Assembly (NCBI RefSeq): GCF_958298935.1 | Contig: NC_084933.1 | Location: 26,250,334 to 26,314,333 of the forward strand | Direction: 5' to 3' | DNA: 64,000 nucleotides | DNA from: Phragmites australis | Lineage: Eukaryota; Streptophyta; Magnoliopsida; Poales; Poaceae | In this document: positions 10,957 to 23,400 of the stretch, piece after piece | Layout: the number at the start of each line of letters is the position of its first letter | Position numbering within the stretch: position 1 is the first letter of the stretch | The notes under the pieces: generated by a model | Database searches by the model: none | The model's input: the letters and a program-made list of their open reading frames with translations, nothing else | What the model was told of the DNA's origin: nothing | Program-made: the position numbers and the translations under genes

Positions 10957-11672
10957 CGAGTTTTTATTTTAAATATATTTTATTTTTATTAGTGTAGCAA
11001 AATTAGACGGCCATTTTAAAAAATAATGAAACTAGGTGCTTGTCGTCCAGCCATATGACGACAGGGAAAATTCGTCCATTAAAAGGACAGCAAGGTAGGA
11101 TCCATCATTAGCAGCAGATTATGTGATCTGCCGTCCAATGAATGAGTGATTTTTAGGTATGTCGTCCAATGGGTTATCTCACTATACATTACATCTTTAA
11201 AAAATCATAAAATTTTCATACAAATTTAGATCATAATGATTTTTATATAAAATTATAGTTTTTATGAGATATATAACTTTGTAATTGACCATCTTTTCAT
11301 TTGAAAACATTCGGATCTACAATTTTCAGATGCAAAGGTTATGACAACTTTCGTCGAGAGCTACAATTTTTATATAAATATCATCTCTATCCAAATTCAT
11401 ATTAAAAAGTTATGATTTTCAAAAATATGTTGCACAATGAGTAACCCTGTCACCCCATGAATATGGGCAGGCCTAAAAATTACCTATTCACCATGCAACA
11501 TATCATATAAATTACTGTAAATGGTAGATCCCACTTTGTCGCCCTTTCATTTAGTGATTTTTACATATTGCCCAACGAACGGGTGACATACGCCTGGTCT
11601 TTGAAACACCCAATAGTTTTGTTAAATTAATAAAAATAAAATATATTTCAAATAAAAGCTCTTGCATTGGCT
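10957..11672. mobile_element. Foldback element with about 50-bp terminal inverted repeats
   Basis: The ends match in inverted orientation: GAGTTTTTATTTTAAATATA at 10958 and the complement of TATATTTCAAATAAAAGCTC ending near 11662. The interior has a second inverted structure (ATTTTCATACAAATTTAGAT-like versus ATATAAATATCATCTCTATC-like) and GTCGTCCA/CGTCCAATG boxes. The architecture resembles the element at 18340-18995. Non-coding; class not determined. Confidence 0.65.
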
Positions 11673-12288
11673 ACCAGCTGCCTTGTTTTGGGCTTGTGTT
11701 TGTGGGCCAAATTAGGCCGAAACTTGACAAGTAAGATTACTAACATGAGCCAATTAGTGTATTCTTTGTCAGAAAAATGGAGCCTAACGCCATCGAAAAA
11801 TCCAAAACATGATCAAACAGCACCGAATCGAATCTAACTTACGACTGCCCAAAAGTCTCGTAGTTCTCTTTGCGTATCTTCTCTGACGCCATGGAAATAT
11901 TAGACCGACTTATGGCTGATGGGACATGCCGGCATAAGTGAATCGGATGTTTCAGGGGAGCTCTTTTCAGCTGTCATTGGCATACGCGAAGAAACTTTTG
12001 GAGGACATAAACGACGAAAATTTCAGAGGCTAAGTAATCGGAGGTGACACAAGTCTCATATCGAGAAGATTTGCCGGTGGTTCTTGGTAAAGAGGAGATC
12101 TGGCGGTGAATAACGCGCACCAGATCAAATGAAAATGTACAGGCGGTGTCGGCAAAAGAGACAGTACGTCATTTCGTCAGCGTTTGTTAATTTTGGACTT
12201 TCATTGCACTCGCGGCAAGCAAAAGCGATGCTCTCTGCGCTGCGGTCGGTGCTCGGCGGTCGAAAAAATGACGCAAGACAAGTATACC
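11673..12288. other. Intergenic sequence, nothing recognised
   Basis: No coding similarity. Moderately GC-rich near 12060-12290, with short open frames that show no family signature. Confidence 0.4.
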
Positions 12289-12289
12289 G

Positions 12290-12600
12290 AAAAGGATGTA
12301 TTAGGTTATAATTATAATTTCAGTAATTAATGATAATTTAGTCAATATGATTAATATATTTATTAAGTATATATTTTAGTAGGTCTCATCGATGCAATAT
12401 ATAAAGAAGTCATCGTAGCCAACATAAAGTTTGGTTGAATTGAAAAAATCTTAGAAAAATATACTCATCGGATAGTTCGGTGCTAAAAGAACTGTACGTA
12501 CTGGAGGCTTATGTCTAGATGCAGTTATACCTCACCGGATGATCTAGTGTCAAATGATCACCGAATCACTAAAATAATTGATCACGTCAAAAAGGAGAAA
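12290..12600 (+). repeat. 5' LTR remnant of a Copia (Sirevirus-like) element
   Basis: Direct match to 14930-15200: TTAGTAGGTCTCAT, AAAGTTTGGTTGAATTG and ACCTCACC(G/A)GATG(A/G)TCTAGTGTCAAATG occur in the same order in both. The remainder of the LTR, the primer-binding site and the gag start are missing. The match stops at about 12590 and gag-like sequence follows at once. Confidence 0.75.
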
Positions 12601-12639
12601 AAATACCAAGAGTAAGAGGGAGACAAGTGGAAGAGCTAA

Positions 12640-13620
12640 AGCATTTGCAAACATAGGAAGATGAATGAGTAAAAATGAAGATTCAAGCTCAAGTGATGAG
12701 AGTTTTGTCACCCACTCATCCAAGAGAAACTCTTTCTTAAAGTCATCATTGCGTAAATCGTTATCTCACAAATATCTTATAGCCAAATCTATGAATAACG
12801 TTGTAAGTGATGATGAATTCGATGATAATTTCTTCTCTTAAGAAGAACTCCTTCATTTGATCAATGAGTAACAAAATACACTTAAAAAATAATCTAAAGA
12901 AGTTAAAAATTCAATATCCTTAATAACATATAATGCTACATTTGTTTCTAATTATGAGCAATTATTGAGCAAATTTAATTTGCTGGACAAGAGCATAAAG
13001 AGCTTAAGCTAAAATTTGAGTGCGTTGAATCTCAAACTATGATCCCTTTTAAGCAATCTATATCTCTATTTAATTTCAATTCTAAGATAGGTGTTTCTAC
13101 TTCTTACGATGATTTAATTGGTATATCATGCTCACCCTTTTGTAATGAGATATGCAATGAGAATATTTTTTAGAATCATCTAATGACCTCATTACACAAG
13201 AGAATGGTGAACTTAAGAAAGAAGTAGAGAAACTCAAGAAGGACTTGGTAAGATTGAAGGACAAGAATTATGTCCAACCTTCTCAAGATAACCATGCAAC
13301 CATAGTGAACAAGCTAGCATAATGGTCCATCGTGATATGCTTCAAGTGTTATAAAAAAAGTCACAAGTCTTTCTAATGTAAACAAATCAAGAAGGAGATC
13401 AAGAAGAAGAAGGCGACGAACATCTCTAACAAGACCTCCAACCTCTATACCAAGCCCAACTATAAAATCAAGACCAAGAGTAACTACTACAAGCTCAAGA
13501 AAAAGGACAAAAGCAAGATGGTTGCATATATAGTTGGTAGAAAGGACTGAAGGTGGAATCAACCTATTTAGGTACCCAAGGAAATTGTCACTAACATGAA
13601 GAGGCTCTAATCGGTTTGAG
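12640..13620 (+). pseudogene. Copia gag remnant with CCHC-like knuckle
   Basis: Plus-strand sequence reads in pieces like a Sirevirus/Copia gag C-terminus. There is a Lys/Glu-rich stretch, a degraded zinc knuckle CFKCYKKSHKSF (about 13338-13373), a basic KKEIKKKKA stretch, and VPKEIVTNMKRL just before pol would begin (about 13572-13610). Stops occur at several points, for example after CYKKSHKSF. It lies between two matching LTR pieces, so the unit 12290-15687 is one internally deleted element. Confidence 0.7.
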
Positions 13621-14918
13621 TTATAAAGAAGACTTGAAGGCCGAGATGGCTATGGGGATTTAAAAACTTGGCTCGTAAGATGAAGTGAAAGTTCAAGCAA
13701 AAAAGCTAACTATACAAGATTGGATAATTTAATTAAGATCATGATCATTATATACCTAAATATCCATAAAAAGAGGTAAATGATAGCTAGATCTTTGTCC
13801 GTGTATTTTGTTTTATATCTAGATCATTTGTCTTGATTAGGATTGCATGTGCATATTTCAATTTATTACAAGATTTAGTGTAGGTTTTTATATGGTAGGT
13901 TGCATGTGTTTATCTCTTTCTTATGAGCAACTTATATGGTTTATTAGTTGTAAGTTTTTTATGATACTAGTTTCATAATTGGTATCTTTTACGTGTCATG
14001 AACCAATCTATAGGATACCTTTCCCATTGTTATTAATAACAAGGGCATATATCTCGCAAGTATTTAATACTTGTATGCACACATTTAGGGAGAGTATATC
14101 CTATATGTTGTGATTTTGAGACTAGCATGTGTTGCAAATTATATCTTTTATAGTCTCATGGAGTAATCAACACGTCCCCGGAGGTATTCAATGCTTAAAT
14201 GCTTTAATTGGTATCATTGTCAATTCATGTTTACGTTTAAGCTACCTCAATGCGTGATATAAATTAAACTTTCTACATATATTGTCTAGATATGCATATA
14301 TTGTTATATTCTTATAAGCGTTATTCACAAGTGGATCTTATCATATGTATGCACATATATAGAGGGAGTTTAAATCATATTATGTAAGTTTTATGAATTG
14401 TGATTCGTGTACTTTCATTTCAATTGGTAACATATTCTTATAATTGTATCCTCACAAGTGGTATATTTTCAATTGGTATTATTTCTATGGATCATAATTT
14501 ATGAGACTATCTCCCATGTGCTCGAATGCTCTTCCTCGAGTTGAACATGTGTTTATAGTCCTTATTGAGATTGTTGACAAAAGGAGAGAAGTTTAACGAC
14601 CAAAGCAAGAGGCATGCCTTATGAAGAAAGAAGATGCCTAGGGATACTAAGATTCACAAAAGGGGAGAAGCCCAAGATTAATAAAGGGTGACTCATCTAC
14701 ACAAGAGCATGCAAATAGATAAGCTCTTGTATGGGTCGTTTAAGGGAGATAGTGACAATAGAGAAATGAGGGCCACAACAAAAAGGGGGCTAAATGGTAA
14801 GAACATGCATCAAAGCAATATGGTAAGGCTTTGTGCTCTTTACAATTGGCATTATTTATTACTTGTCACTTGCTTTGGTTGTGTTGTCATCAATCACCAA
14901 AAAGAGGAGAGATTGTAG
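13621..14918 (+). other. Internal remnant of the Copia element, non-coding
   Basis: AT-rich DNA between gag and the 3' LTR. No integrase, reverse transcriptase or RNase H motif seen, so pol is deleted. A purine tract, AAAAAGAGGAGAGATTG, ends at 14917 directly before the LTR start TGTAGC. Confidence 0.55.
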
Positions 14919-15687
14919 CAAAAATAACTCTATTAGGCTATGATTATGATTTTGGTGATTAATGATAACATAGTCAATGAGACTAATATATTTGTCAAGT
15001 ATATATTTTAGTAGGTCTCATGGATTCAATACATAAATAAGTCACTGCAATCACGATAAAGTTTGGTTGAATTGGAGAAATCTCAGGAAAAATGTACTCA
15101 TAGGATGGTCTTGTCCTGGAAGAATTGTACACATCAGAGCCTCGTGTCCAGAGGAAGTCATACCTCACCAGATGGTCTAGTGTCAAATGGGCAGAAACAG
15201 TGGAGCATTGTTGAGAAAGGGAAGAATGTAGATAGCTTCACCGGATGGTATGGCGATTGGCTTGTGCGCACCAGAGGATCACACCGAAACATTTCTACCA
15301 TAGAGGCTACAACTGTTGAAGCAGATGGATAAACTAACCGGATAGTCCGTGATCATAGAGAAAGTTACACCGGAGCATTTCGAGGGAAAAGAAGAGAAGA
15401 TCAATAGATAAAAATCTCTTGTGCCGAGTTTGCTCTCTCTACCTTATTTACGTTTCTACATTTACATACTTGTAATCTACCTTTGCACATTTATCTTCCT
15501 AGAATAGTTTGCTAGGATTGGCAATAGGTTGTAGAATTTTTTTGAGCGGTAGAGTAGACACACTAGATAAACTTATAGCACATTTAGATAAAAATTAAGA
15601 TAGATTTATCTTATGAAGTTTTTTTGAGTCATATAGGTTTCTAAGTGTTCTAATTCACCTCCTCTTAGGACATCATCGATTCTCACA
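14917..15687 (+). repeat. 3' LTR of the Copia (Sirevirus-like) element
   Basis: Starts TGTAGCAAAAATAAC after the purine tract and ends near ATTCACCTCCTCTTAGGACA...TCTCACA, a typical end of grass Sirevirus LTRs. It carries several CACCGGA/TCCGG boxes (15172, 15240, 15335, 15372). The first 270 bp match the 5' remnant at 12290-12600 with clear divergence, so the element is old. Confidence 0.72.
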
Positions 15688-16915
15688 ACAAGAAGAAGGG
15701 AAGCCACATTTCGAAAAGCAAACTGCAATAAAAACAGTTGTCTACTCACAATAGGAGGGTAAAAAATTGTCAAAAGCAACAGAAGTTGACAGGGTGACAG
15801 CGAGATTTCCCGCAGGGCCACAAGGCTAGCAGAGCCCAAACTACACGGCGTCCCTGCAGGAGCGCATTGCTGTGCGCTTGTGGCTGGGGAAGCTGTCAGT
15901 AGTGCATGCATCCAAACAAGCGTGGATCACGGGGGCGCCGCTACTGTGGAGGCGCGCCACCCATGCAAATTCCGTCCACCCACCGATCGTTCCACGGTCC
16001 CCTGCAGTGTGATGGCTCCGGAAAACATCGCCGTCCGATCGAGCACCGCCAAGCAGCTCTGCTTCACTGGTTTCCCTCTCGTTTTCGTCCTCGAGTTGCT
16101 TCGGCATCCAGCGTGTTGTATGGGAGACGGCAGGTGGTGTGCCTTTTAACTCCCCCCCCCACCCCACCCCTCGATTTGGTGCGTCAACGCATCGGCGGGT
16201 CAAGATGCTCCGGCTTGATGTCGAGTACGGACACATGCCGATTTCGGAGCCATCAGCGCACAGGCTGAAGATTACGTAGCTTGGTGACTTTGATCTGGTC
16301 TGGTCTCGCCTAGTACGTACAGAGCTAGAAGCCCAGAAAGTCGTCGCAGGATTTTGAGTACACAAGTGGCCAAGCAAGAGGTGATGTGCTTCCAACGAGC
16401 GTGCCTTCTTCGTCAAGGCAAAAATTACAACTGGGAAGATCACAGTCATGCAAGAAAATGATTGTTTCTTTCCCATATATTCAAAGCTTGATTCATGTGT
16501 TCAGTGTATCTTCTGCCTCAAGCAATAATAACCTTGGGTAATTGGGTTATTGTACGGTACGTACATGCCTTTCAACTGTTCAATCCCGTTATTAGATACC
16601 TGGATGTCTGTATAAGGTGCAGGTGTTAAAAACTGCAGCCGAGATGATCCACTACATTCAGACAATCAGTCACACATATACGGAGTCACATTTACATTGT
16701 CTGTCGTGTGGAAGGATCCGAGGAAGAAAAGCACTCCAAGCCAGCAAAACTAATTAATATGCTACGAGTAATTTGCTAGCTTAAAGAATGCAAATCTAGA
16801 CGCACCAGATCAGCGGAATAAAAATATAGTAGTCACAAAAAGAAACACGTATTTACCACACTTCAGTTGACTGAAATAGCTCGTGATTTCAATTGACGAA
16901 GCAACAATGGCAGCC
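15688..16915. other. Intergenic, weakly GC-rich, no gene called
   Basis: A 211-codon open frame exists on the minus strand (15841-16476) with overlapping plus-strand frames, but no motif or family likeness. A C-run at 16151-16170 interrupts it. I leave it uncalled. Confidence 0.4.
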
Positions 16916-18335
16916 AGAGTTTTAGGGTTAGGGTTACTAGGTTTTCAGGGGCTCTAGTGGCTAGTGGGCTTAGAAAATAGGTTTCGAGGAGGGAGGCAGG
17001 CCAAGCAACAATGGCAGCTAGAGGAGATGGGTGTGGGGCAAGGTAGTGAGGCTGCGGGGATGCCGCTGGCTGCGGGGTGCGGGATAAGGATGGTGGGCCA
17101 GCGTCAGGGTGGTGGTATCACAACCGCTTCGGTTAACGTGACAGGGGTGATGGAGGTAGGTCTGAAGGCGGGGATGCCGTCGGGGACGGTCGGTGGAGGG
17201 CAGGAAGTGGGGCGCGCACGTGAGACAGTGAGATGGAGAAATCGCGAGAGCTGGCGGGAGGTTGAAGATGACGTGAGCGATCATTCGATCTACATCCAAC
17301 GGCTAGTGGCGTCGACCGGAACAATTCGCTAATTTCAGTTGAGTGATTTTTAGCAGCCCACAAAGAAAAAAGTATGTTCATATGTCGTAAGGTTTATTAC
17401 TCCTAAAGCGCAATCTGGAGGTGACACGTAGAGTAGATAAGAATTTTGCGTGTGATGACCTCACGAAGATGGTTTCTCGTCAACAGGTCAAGAGTCAAGC
17501 AGTGATGCCATCCTTAGCAAACTGTTGCTTTCTAAATGGCCGGGTGTCGACACCGTAATCGATGGGCATGCGGTTAGTCTCCTGGTTAGTTGAAATCTAT
17601 CCTGTCAGCAGGTCCTATCTAGACACACGGATTGAAATATTGAAATCTAGATTCCTATAATTTAGTTTCCGTAACTTCTTTATTTCGATAGAGTATTTCT
17701 GCCTTCATCCTCTCCTAAATTTATCTCTTTTCCCACTTCACCTTTCTCTCCATCTCCAGCAAGCTCTGGCAAGTTTCTAGGGTTAGAGCTTCGGGAACGT
17801 TAGTGTCTGGGGTTCTCTGTGCATTGGGCTTAGAGGTAAGGTCGAGAAGATAGACCGGCTTGATGGTGATGGTGCGGGCTACAAGCTCCTTGTCCCACAC
17901 ATCTAACCAATGCTAGCGTAGGGTGGCAATGTAGCATGGATGCCATCGACCCAGTGGTGGAAGACCTGCAACGGATGGGGTCGAGGCGACGACGACTAAT
18001 CGATGATCTATCAGAGACGAGTTAGTGTGACTGTGGTGGGAGCCGTCAGAGACGAGGAAGGTGCATAGGTAGGAGAAGGACGTGGCGGAGAAGCTCATCA
18101 AAGTCGAGGAATGAGACATGGTGGGGGGGGGGGCTTTGGACTCACCAGTGAGCGGCAGGGCAGTCGCATGTGGTGTAGCGGCGAGATGAGAGAGGTGCGC
18201 AAGGGGGGGGGGGGGTTAGAGCGATGGCGGTGGGATGAGAGAGATGTGCAAGGTGGGGTTGAGCGATGTGGCATTTTGGTAAAAAAAAATTAGGTGTTGG
18301 AAGCCCAAATTAAAATATCAGAGTGTGGGGACAAA
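16916..18335. other. Two related G-rich repeat blocks, no gene called
   Basis: Blocks at 16920-17330 and 17770-18290 each begin with a TAGGGTTAG-containing stretch followed by G-rich, purine-rich sequence with GGTGATGG/GGTGGG motifs. Long G-runs at about 18121-18132 and 18204-18216. Open frames on both strands look compositional. Confidence 0.35.
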
Positions 18336-18339
18336 CCGT

Positions 18340-18995
18340 CCCTGCTCTTTCAAATATTTTGTAAAATAATATTATTTTATTAAAAATTATAAAAATAATA
18401 TTTAAATTTGATATTTGTATAAATAGGTACTTATCAGCAAATGGAGTGCTAATTAGGGATCTTTCGGTGCTCCACGTATCGACATGCTAGTGGCAGTGGG
18501 CCCTAAGGTCTATCAGCATTCTATGTGCTCACATGTCCTGCGTCCTACAGATAATATTTAAAGAAAAATTCATAACTTTTCCATACAATTTCAGATAGGG
18601 ATCGTCTTTATATGAAAATTATACATATCGACGATATCTAAAACTTTTTAATTAAACACTTTTCCATTTAAATCAGTTTAATACAAAAAATGACTATAAA
18701 TTTTAGATCTGAAAAACTAGATCTAAAATTTATTGTTACTTTTTGGTATCTAAACAGATTCAAATGAAAATGTGTCCGATTACAAAATTATAGATATCAT
18801 TGATATGTACAATTTTTATATAAAGATCATCTCACTCCGTCGATAGTCCTAGGACCCACTACCACATAGCATTTCGTAGTCGGTATTTCACATACCGACT
18901 TGTATCTATTTTTGCAAATATCGGATTTTAAGTAATATTTTTATAATTTCTAATAAAATAATATTATTTTGAAAGAAAGTTCCTCTTTCAAACAT
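18340..18995. mobile_element. Foldback element with about 90-bp terminal inverted repeats
   Basis: Left end CTCTTTCAAATATTTTGTAA then AATAATATTATTTTATTA; the right end carries the complement TAATAAAATAATATTATTTT then GAAAGTTCCTCTTTCAAA (18950-18993). A second inverted pair lies inside, centred near 18715 (TAAATTTTAGATCTGAAAAA/CTAGATCTAAAATTTA). Non-coding. Architecture like 10957-11672. Confidence 0.7.
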
Positions 18996-19868
18996 GCCTT
19001 TTGCTCGGTAATATCATATTTCCATAGCTCTATGTGCTACCAAAAACTATTTCTAGCGTGGAGGGACATTCAACACGATCATGCACTTTGCTTCTGAATA
19101 CATTTTTTGCGTGTGCTGCTCGTTCTATAGGCGCTTAGTTAGCACGCCTACCTAGATAATGACGTAATGCTTACGTGCTGTACTTGACAACGATTAGATT
19201 ACTGACGCATCCCGCACGATTGGGAATAAACACTCCTAGTAGATTCGCATCTTGGCAGAGACCAGATTATAGAACAATTAGTAGTAGCACTCTACTCGGC
19301 AGGCAAACACGCTAGATATTGTTAATTAAGAACTTCCCTGAATTTAGCTGTCAGTGCAGAAACTATTATACTCTTTGATCAATTCATATCAAAAAAAAAA
19401 AAATCCTTGAATTGATAAACTTATACGTGGCAATCCAGTGGATATCCATGCATGCACTACTAGTTCGACCGGATGCATGTTCACTTCGTGAAAGTTCTCT
19501 GAGTTGCTGATGAGCAATGAGTAGTCCTGTCATGTCCCGAAGGAGGACCTTTTTCCGTCATCTTTCTAGCCTCACAAACTACGTATCATATGTCATCTTT
19601 AAACTTTGCCGGCCCCAAATATTATTCCATCTGGACTACTTATGCATATGAACTAATGTGGTACAGTTACATAGAAATTCGGAACATGAAAAGAATTACT
19701 GACATACATGAAAAAATAGAACTAACATATTTGCACGTGAATGTCGAATATGTAACCTTGATTTGCATGGAGACCCATGCATGTGTTTTCTCGAAGCGCT
19801 GCTCTAGTTGGCTTTTAGGGTAGGGCGTTTGGGTTAGGCTGGCCTATGTTAACTGTGCCTCTAGGGTT
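18996..19868. other. Intergenic sequence, nothing recognised
   Basis: No gene-like open frame; the 77-codon frame at 19590-19823 has no family resemblance. Confidence 0.4.
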
Positions 19869-20116
19869 AGAGCATGTACAATGAAGTATTTATTAAAAAA
19901 ATAGTGTTTTTTCTTAACTGCAGTAGCAAATGTGCTTAAATGGAGAATAAAATGTTTACTTAAACACCATTACATATATTAGTGGTAATAAGATAGTTAA
20001 CAACATCTAAACACCTATAATATTTGTTAGCATTAGAAATTATAATATTTATTTTGATGTTTAACACTTATTATTTAAATATCTAGTTATAAGCATCTAG
20101 CATTGTTCATCTCATG
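19869..20116. mobile_element. MITE in the upstream region of dioxygenase 1
   Basis: Ends AGAGCATGTACAATG and CATTGTTCATCTCATG form imperfect inverted repeats of the GAGCATGTACAATG type common in grass MITEs. AT-rich interior of about 240 bp. It ends about 370 bp before the dioxygenase start codon. Confidence 0.65.
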
Positions 20117-20274
20117 GAGATGCCGGGTTGGAGGGAAGTGGGCAGTGGAGGTGGTGCGAAGAACGGCAAGTGGTGCGACGACTGAGAAAGAGGTGGGAGA
20201 CGTATGCCTTAGATCTAGATTCGGTCTAAAATTAAACTACGTTGCGCGAAAAAGAAACACTCGGTTACCGACTC

Positions 20275-20284
20275 CATAAATAAA
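20275..20284 (+). promoter_or_regulatory. Candidate TATA box of dioxygenase 1
   Basis: CATAAATAAA about 200 bp upstream of the ATG, in a stretch that becomes GC-rich just downstream. This would give a 5' leader of about 170 nt. Only a sequence match. Confidence 0.35.
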
Positions 20285-20482
20285 CCGGCTGAACCTGGAT
20301 CTCAACTCGGTGGACTTGGAGCAACCGGTAGCGCTAGCACTAAGCCCAGTTCTATCCCTGCCGGTCACTGAGCGCGTTAACGCGAGGTCTCCGCCTCCAG
20401 TCGAAGTCCCTCGCGCGAACCCCTCGTTCCCTTCCCCTAGCTAGCTTCCGAGATCGAACGTCGTGATCTCTCCGGCCGATCC

Positions 20483-23400
20483 ATGGCAAACCAGCTTCTG
20501 TCCACCGTCGAGCGTCGTGAGACCCTCCCGGAGAGTTATATCCGGCCCGAGTCCGACAGGCCGCGGCTCGCCGAAGTGAAGAACGACAGCAACATCCCGC
20601 TTATCGACCTCGCCTCGCCGGACAAGCAGCGCGTCATCGCCGAGATTGGTCTGGCTTGCTGCACCTACGGCTTCTTCCAGGTCTCGACTTAGCTTACCTA
20701 GCTAGGTTATGTTCCAGCACTATGCTTCAAAATTCATTCAAACATGGCGGCTTAACTTCTTCAAAGGCTTTAGAGTTTAACTAGAACATGCTTCGGCACT
20801 TGTCATCATGCATGACGTCTTCATCTAAAAAAATATCATGCATGACGTATTGTTTTCTCCTCCAGCCAAGCATGTCGTCTTGTTGAACATTTGAGCTCAT
20901 GCACTCATGCCCCCCTGATGTAGACCGCATCCTTAACACTTAATGATACTCTACACGCCCTTATTATAATTTCTCTTACTAGGTTATAAACCACGGGATA
21001 GCAGAGGATCTACTGAATAAGGTGATGGCCGTCGGGCTGCAGTTCTTCCGTCTCCCCCCGGAGGAGAAGGCGAAGCTGTACTCCGATGAGCCATCCAAGA
21101 AGATAAGGCTCTCCACAAGCTTCAACGTCCGCAAGGAGACGGTGCACAACTGGCGGGACTATCTACGCCTTCACTGCCACCCGTTGGAAGAGTTCTTGCC
21201 CGAGTGGCCGTCCAATCCTGAACCGTTCAAGTAAGAATGCATCACTTCCTACAATTTTTATATATAATGGAGCCTACTGACAAATGACTTTACTGGAAGT
21301 ACAATTTGGTCTTGTCATACGTTCGCTATTATGTATTTACGTCCAATGGTCACAAAAGGTGAGTCTGTCGAAGGGTGGACTCCTATCGTAGGGATTCGGA
21401 GGGACTCCTTTTTGAGATTCGGCCGGAGGGATGATTCTGAATATGTTTGCGGGAGAAATAAATGGGTGTAAATATAATGACAGGTGGGATGGAATGATCA
21501 AATGCAGAGAGAAGTAAGTGCACTGGAGGTTTTTAGACAAGTTCGAGCCGCACTGAGCGTAATACCCTACTCCTGTGTGAATGCTATAAATGCCCTGAAA
21601 ATGTCCCTCAGGGATGTTGCTGGTTACAAGAAAGTTTGTCTATCCTAGAGCTTCGGGCTCCTTGTTCTTCGATGGTCTCAGCTTCTGTGCTTGTACTGAG
21701 GTTCCTCAATCTCTGAGAATGTCGTACTGAGCGCTGGAGAGCTCTCTCAAAGTCCGTCGAGCTCTATCTGCTCTGGATCTCTCTCTGCTGGGTCTTCTGG
21801 ATCGCTCTGTCGGTTCCCTGTGTCCACCGGCTCCTCTTTAAATACGTCGGCGGTAGCGTGCCCCGAAAGGGAGGGCACGAGTTCCAAGGTGCCATAAATG
21901 GAAAAGCGGTCATTATGGGCTGCTGCGCGATGCGACGGCGGGGTTGAAAACGTGCCCCCGCCCGGTCTCGGACATCATGATGGTGCTCCGCAACGGGCGC
22001 CGCGGAGAGGGCCCATCGGGCAGCCACCGAGCGGCCCGGCATGCCCGTTCGGTCTTGTACGCCTGCCACAGCAGGGCGACAGGAGGATTGCCTCGGGCCC
22101 CGTAATGCTATCCTGAGGCACGCTGGATGACGCGGGATGGGACCCATGCATTAAATGTCCCCACGCCCTTCTGCCATAATGTGGCAGGGACTGACACCGA
22201 GCGTGGCAGGAGCAGTTGGAAGTGACAGGCCACGCGCGCTCTTAAATACGGCATTGGACCTTTCACTGGCTGACACCTCACCGCTGGACCCCTGTGGGGG
22301 CCACCGACGAAGGACTTCTTGGGCCGTCGGGGTACGAGTGCTCGGGGATCACTGTTCACATCCCCGAGCACTCTCTCCCGGAAACATCCTCTCTTGGTCT
22401 TCGGGGAACCGGATGCTCGGGGGCCACTGTTCGCGGCCCCGAGCACTCTCTCCCGGAATTGACTGTTCGGATCCTCGAGGAACCGAGTGCTCGGGGCTGC
22501 GAGCACTCTCTCCCGAAACTACCTTCCTTGGGTGCTCGGGGTACTTGGGTGCTCGGGGGCCACTGCTCGCAGCCTCGAGCACACCCTTCCCGGTACTCGG
22601 CTTTTCTGGTTATCGGGGGACTTGGGTGCTCGGGGGTCACTATTCATGACCCCGAGCACTCCCTTCCCGACACTTGATCTTCGCAGATCATCGGGGAACT
22701 TGGGCACTTGGGGACCACTGCTCGTGGCCCCGAGCGCCCTCTCTTGGGACTTAGTCTTTTCGTACCTCACGGAGATGATCCCCGCGGGAGGGCGCCGCGT
22801 GGCGGATTGCTGACCTGGCCTCGGGATTCGGGGACTCCTGATTCCTGATTCACCGACAGAGTCAAACTTAAAAAAAAAAAGAATCAGGAAACTTATAAAT
22901 ACAGATCTATTTTTTCTTTCAGAGCACTTAGGTGATAGAGAGTTAAACACATGGAACGCAATATATGAAAACCGCTCCAGGTAAAATCAATACACCTATA
23001 TACGTGACGTCGAACCCTATATTGTGTTCATGGATCAATAGCTGATACATATATTTTCAACAAAATAACATCATAGTCATACATTGATTATATTATAATA
23101 CCATAAATAGAATCTCACATAGAATATACATCCCTAAGTTCATTAGGATAAAGACATATTAGCCAACTTCAAAGAGTCCATAGACAACAACACAACTACA
23201 ACAAAAACAACAAATACACCCAACGTCTAAGAGACAACTTAGGTGCGAATGTAACCTTATTCTTCTACTCTTCATCTCAATTGCCGACATAATCGTTCTT
23301 TAGTTCTTCATCTGAATTCAATGGGTAGATAAATGCTTAAGGAATGAAACGAGGATAAGACCATAAGTCTTATTTTTAGTGGAAAGCCAATTTTTATACA

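Noticed and set aside
15841..16476. 211-codon open frame on the minus strand
   Set aside because: No domain, no family pattern, overlapping open frames on the other strand, and crossed by a C-run; treated as chance.
16918..16940. TTTTAGGGTTAGGGTTA resembling telomere repeats
   Set aside because: Only about two units; common as a promoter telo-box or by chance, not an interstitial telomere array.
18121..18216. Long G-runs as possible quadruplex regulatory sites
   Set aside because: Single homopolymer runs in a repeat-rich, gene-free stretch; no nearby promoter to regulate.
22318..22760. Possible CRISPR-like array (regular palindromic repeats with spacers)
   Set aside because: Plant LTR context, degenerate units and no unique spacers; it is an LTR-internal tandem repeat.
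22155..22950. Several open frames of 94-164 codons on both strands
   Set aside because: They fall in the GC-rich LTR and its palindromic repeats and encode only repeat-derived peptides.
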